Shown piece after piece: positions 30,958 through 32,168 of a DNA stretch of 32,168 bases. Every line of letters starts with the position of its first letter. Position 1 is the stretch's first letter. Source of the stretch: Bauldia sp. (GTDB lineage Bacteria; Pseudomonadota; Alphaproteobacteria; Rhizobiales; Kaistiaceae); the NCBI GenBank assembly GCA_020853895.1, contig JADYYB010000181.1, positions 1 through 32,168 of the forward strand. Direction: 5' to 3'. The notes below the pieces were generated by a model. It saw only the letters and a list, made by a program, of their open reading frames with translations, made no database searches and was not told the origin of the DNA. The position numbers and the translations under genes are program-made.

Positions 30958-32168
30958 CTATGGCCGCAGCGTGTCCCAGGCGCCCTGGATCTGCGCGGCC
31001 ACGTCCGCGGGCGGCTTGCCGTTCACGAGGTCGACCATGCCCGTCCAGAACGCGCCCGCGCCGATCGGGCCGGGCATGAGGTCCGAGCCGTCGAAGCGGA
31101 ACGTGGTGGCGTTGAGGAGGATCTCCCCCTGGTCGCGGAGCGCCTCGCTCGAATAGACGTCCGTGTTGGCGCCGGTGTGCGCGCTGAGGAAGGCTGAGTT
31201 CGGCGCGGCCATCCAGATCTCGTGCGCCAGCGGGGTCTGCAGGAACTCGATGAAGGCGTGCGCCGCCGGACTGTCCCGGGCGATCGTGGCAAGGTTCCCC
31301 GAGCCGAGGATCGGCCGCCCGAGGTCCTTGGACTCGTAGGCCGGCATGTAGAAGAAGTCGTAGTCCTCGCCGGCCACCGTCCCCTCCGGGAAGAAGGAGG
31401 CGATGAACGAGGCCTGGCGGTGCAGGAAGCAGTCCGGCGGGACCGCGAAGAGGCCGAGTGGGGCGTCGCCGAAATGCGTGCTGCCCACCGCGGCCGTGCC
31501 GCCCGCGACCATGTCGTCATTGGTCACGATGTTGGCGAAGAAGGTCAGCACCTCGACGACGCGCGGATCGTCGAACGGGATCTCGTTGGTCACCCACTGG
31601 TCGTACACCTCGGGCTCGAAGTTGCGGAGCATGAGGTCCTCGACCCAGTCGGTCGCCGGCCACCCGGTCGCCCCGCCCGACTCGATGCCGATGCACCACG
31701 GCGTGTTGCCGTCGGCGACCATCTGGTCGGTGAGGGCGAGGAGCTCCTCCATCGTGGTCGGCACCTCGTAGCCGTTCTCGGCGAAATTGTCGGGCGAGTA
31801 CCAGACGAAGCTCTTCACCTCCTGCTTGTACGGGAGCCCGTACTGCGCGACCGCCCCGTCCGGCCCCTCGAACTGCCCGAGCGCGGCCCATGACGAGCCG
31901 GCCGCGTAGTTCTCCTCGAGCCAGGTCGCCGTCTCCTCGCCGAGCGGGACCAGCGCGCCCTGCGCGGCGAAGTCGGCGAGCAACCCCGGCTGCGGCAGGA
32001 TGAGGATGTTCGGCGGGGAGCCGGCGGCGATGTCGATGCGCGCCTGCTCCTCGTAATTGGGCGAGGAGCCGGCCTGCACGTCGACGCCGGTCGCCTCCTC
32101 GAAATAGCGCCACACGCTCTCCCACTGCTCCTTGTCGCCGGGGTTGTTCCACGGCGTCCACAGCGTGA
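30958..32168 (-). CDS. aglE: Periplasmic sugar-binding protein of an ABC importer (AglE type), 5' end outside window
   Basis: About 403 residues of an extracellular solute-binding protein (family 1) are present. The start and signal peptide lie beyond 32168; the frame is open to the window edge and begins TLWTPWNNPGDKEQWESV. The sequence VWRYFEEATGVDVQ, GSPPNILILPQPGLLADFA, WCIGIESGGATGWPATDWVE, DNFAENGYEVPTTMEEL and RFDGSDLMPGPIGAGAFWTG matches what I recall of the AglE alpha-glucoside-binding group. It captures the sugar in the periplasm and docks on the AglF/AglG-type pore. The partner hydrolase here is a GH1 beta-glucosidase rather than an alpha-glucosidase, so the true ligand may be a beta-glucoside. 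It is the first gene of the cluster visible here. Confidence 0.9.
   Translation of the reverse strand, partial: TLWTPWNNPGDKEQWESVWRYFEEATGVDVQAGSSPNYEEQARIDIAAGSPPNILILPQPGLLADFAAQGALVPLGEETATWLEENYAAGSSWAALGQFEGPDGAVAQYGLPYKQEVKSFVWYSPDNFAENGYEVPTTMEELLALTDQMVADGNTPWCIGIESGGATGWPATDWVEDLMLRNFEPEVYDQWVTNEIPFDDPRVVEVLTFFANIVTNDDMVAGGTAAVGSTHFGDAPLGLFAVPPDCFLHRQASFIASFFPEGTVAGEDYDFFYMPAYESKDLGRPILGSGNLATIARDSPAAHAFIEFLQTPLAHEIWMAAPNSAFLSAHTGANTDVYSSEALRDQGEILLNATTFRFDGSDLMPGPIGAGAFWTGMVDLVNGKPPADVAAQIQGAWDTLRP

Overview
The window is GC-rich (roughly 68-70%), tightly packed chromosomal DNA. Codon use is uniform, intergenic palindromic repeats are present, there is an AglEFGK-type sugar ABC transporter, and ECF promoters of the GGAAC/T-N16-17-CGTT type occur. 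Together these suggest an alphaproteobacterium, most likely of the Hyphomicrobiales (Rhizobiales). That placement is inferred from family resemblance; there is no rRNA or marker gene to fix it. I saw no tRNA, rRNA, CRISPR array, transposase, integrase or phage gene.

Layout. 1-1486 (-): prfC, cut off at its 3' end. 1650-5533 (-): a small secreted protein, then an overlapping pair, an amylo-alpha-1,6-glucosidase-type debranching enzyme and a GT4 glycosyltransferase. 5663-8095 (-): a lipoprotein, DNA topoisomerase IB with a short proline-rich protein just upstream, and a secreted SH3-like protein. 8328-10654 (+): a C39/papain-like cysteine peptidase overlapping a 132-aa partner, then a fumarylpyruvate-hydrolase-like FAH protein. 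10693-14233 (-): a TauE/SafE permease, a repeat cluster, a ketopantoate-reductase-like dehydrogenase and an AAE3/Pcs60-type acyl-CoA (oxalyl-CoA-like) synthetase. 14306-18667: a methyltransferase (-) divergent from a three-domain adenylation-carrier-condensation protein (+), closed by a clear terminator. 18734-21826: a secreted glycerophosphodiesterase (-), a secreted unknown (-) and a DUF2332 protein (+). 21857-26103: an ECF sigma factor/anti-sigma pair (+), a divergent subtilase with aspartate tracts (-), a DUF6065-like protein (+), a repeat-filled gap and a Ser/Asn-repeat secreted protein (-). 26188-32168 (-): a binding-protein-dependent sugar importer (AglE-F-G-K type) ending in a GH1 beta-glucosidase.

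The most notable result is a shared promoter motif. GGAATAGR, 16 or 17 bases from the first five to CGTT, lies just upstream of four genes within 3 kb: the ECF sigma gene itself, the subtilase, the DUF6065-like gene and the Ser/Asn-repeat protein. This predicts a compact, self-activating envelope or extracellular regulon not named by any single gene. Second is the A-T-C protein, whose adenylation domain lacks the aspartate that anchors alpha-amino groups and which has no thioesterase, suggesting an N-acyl-amine product. Third, two intergenic regions carry inverted pairs of palindromic repeats whose stems have changed sequence while keeping complementarity.
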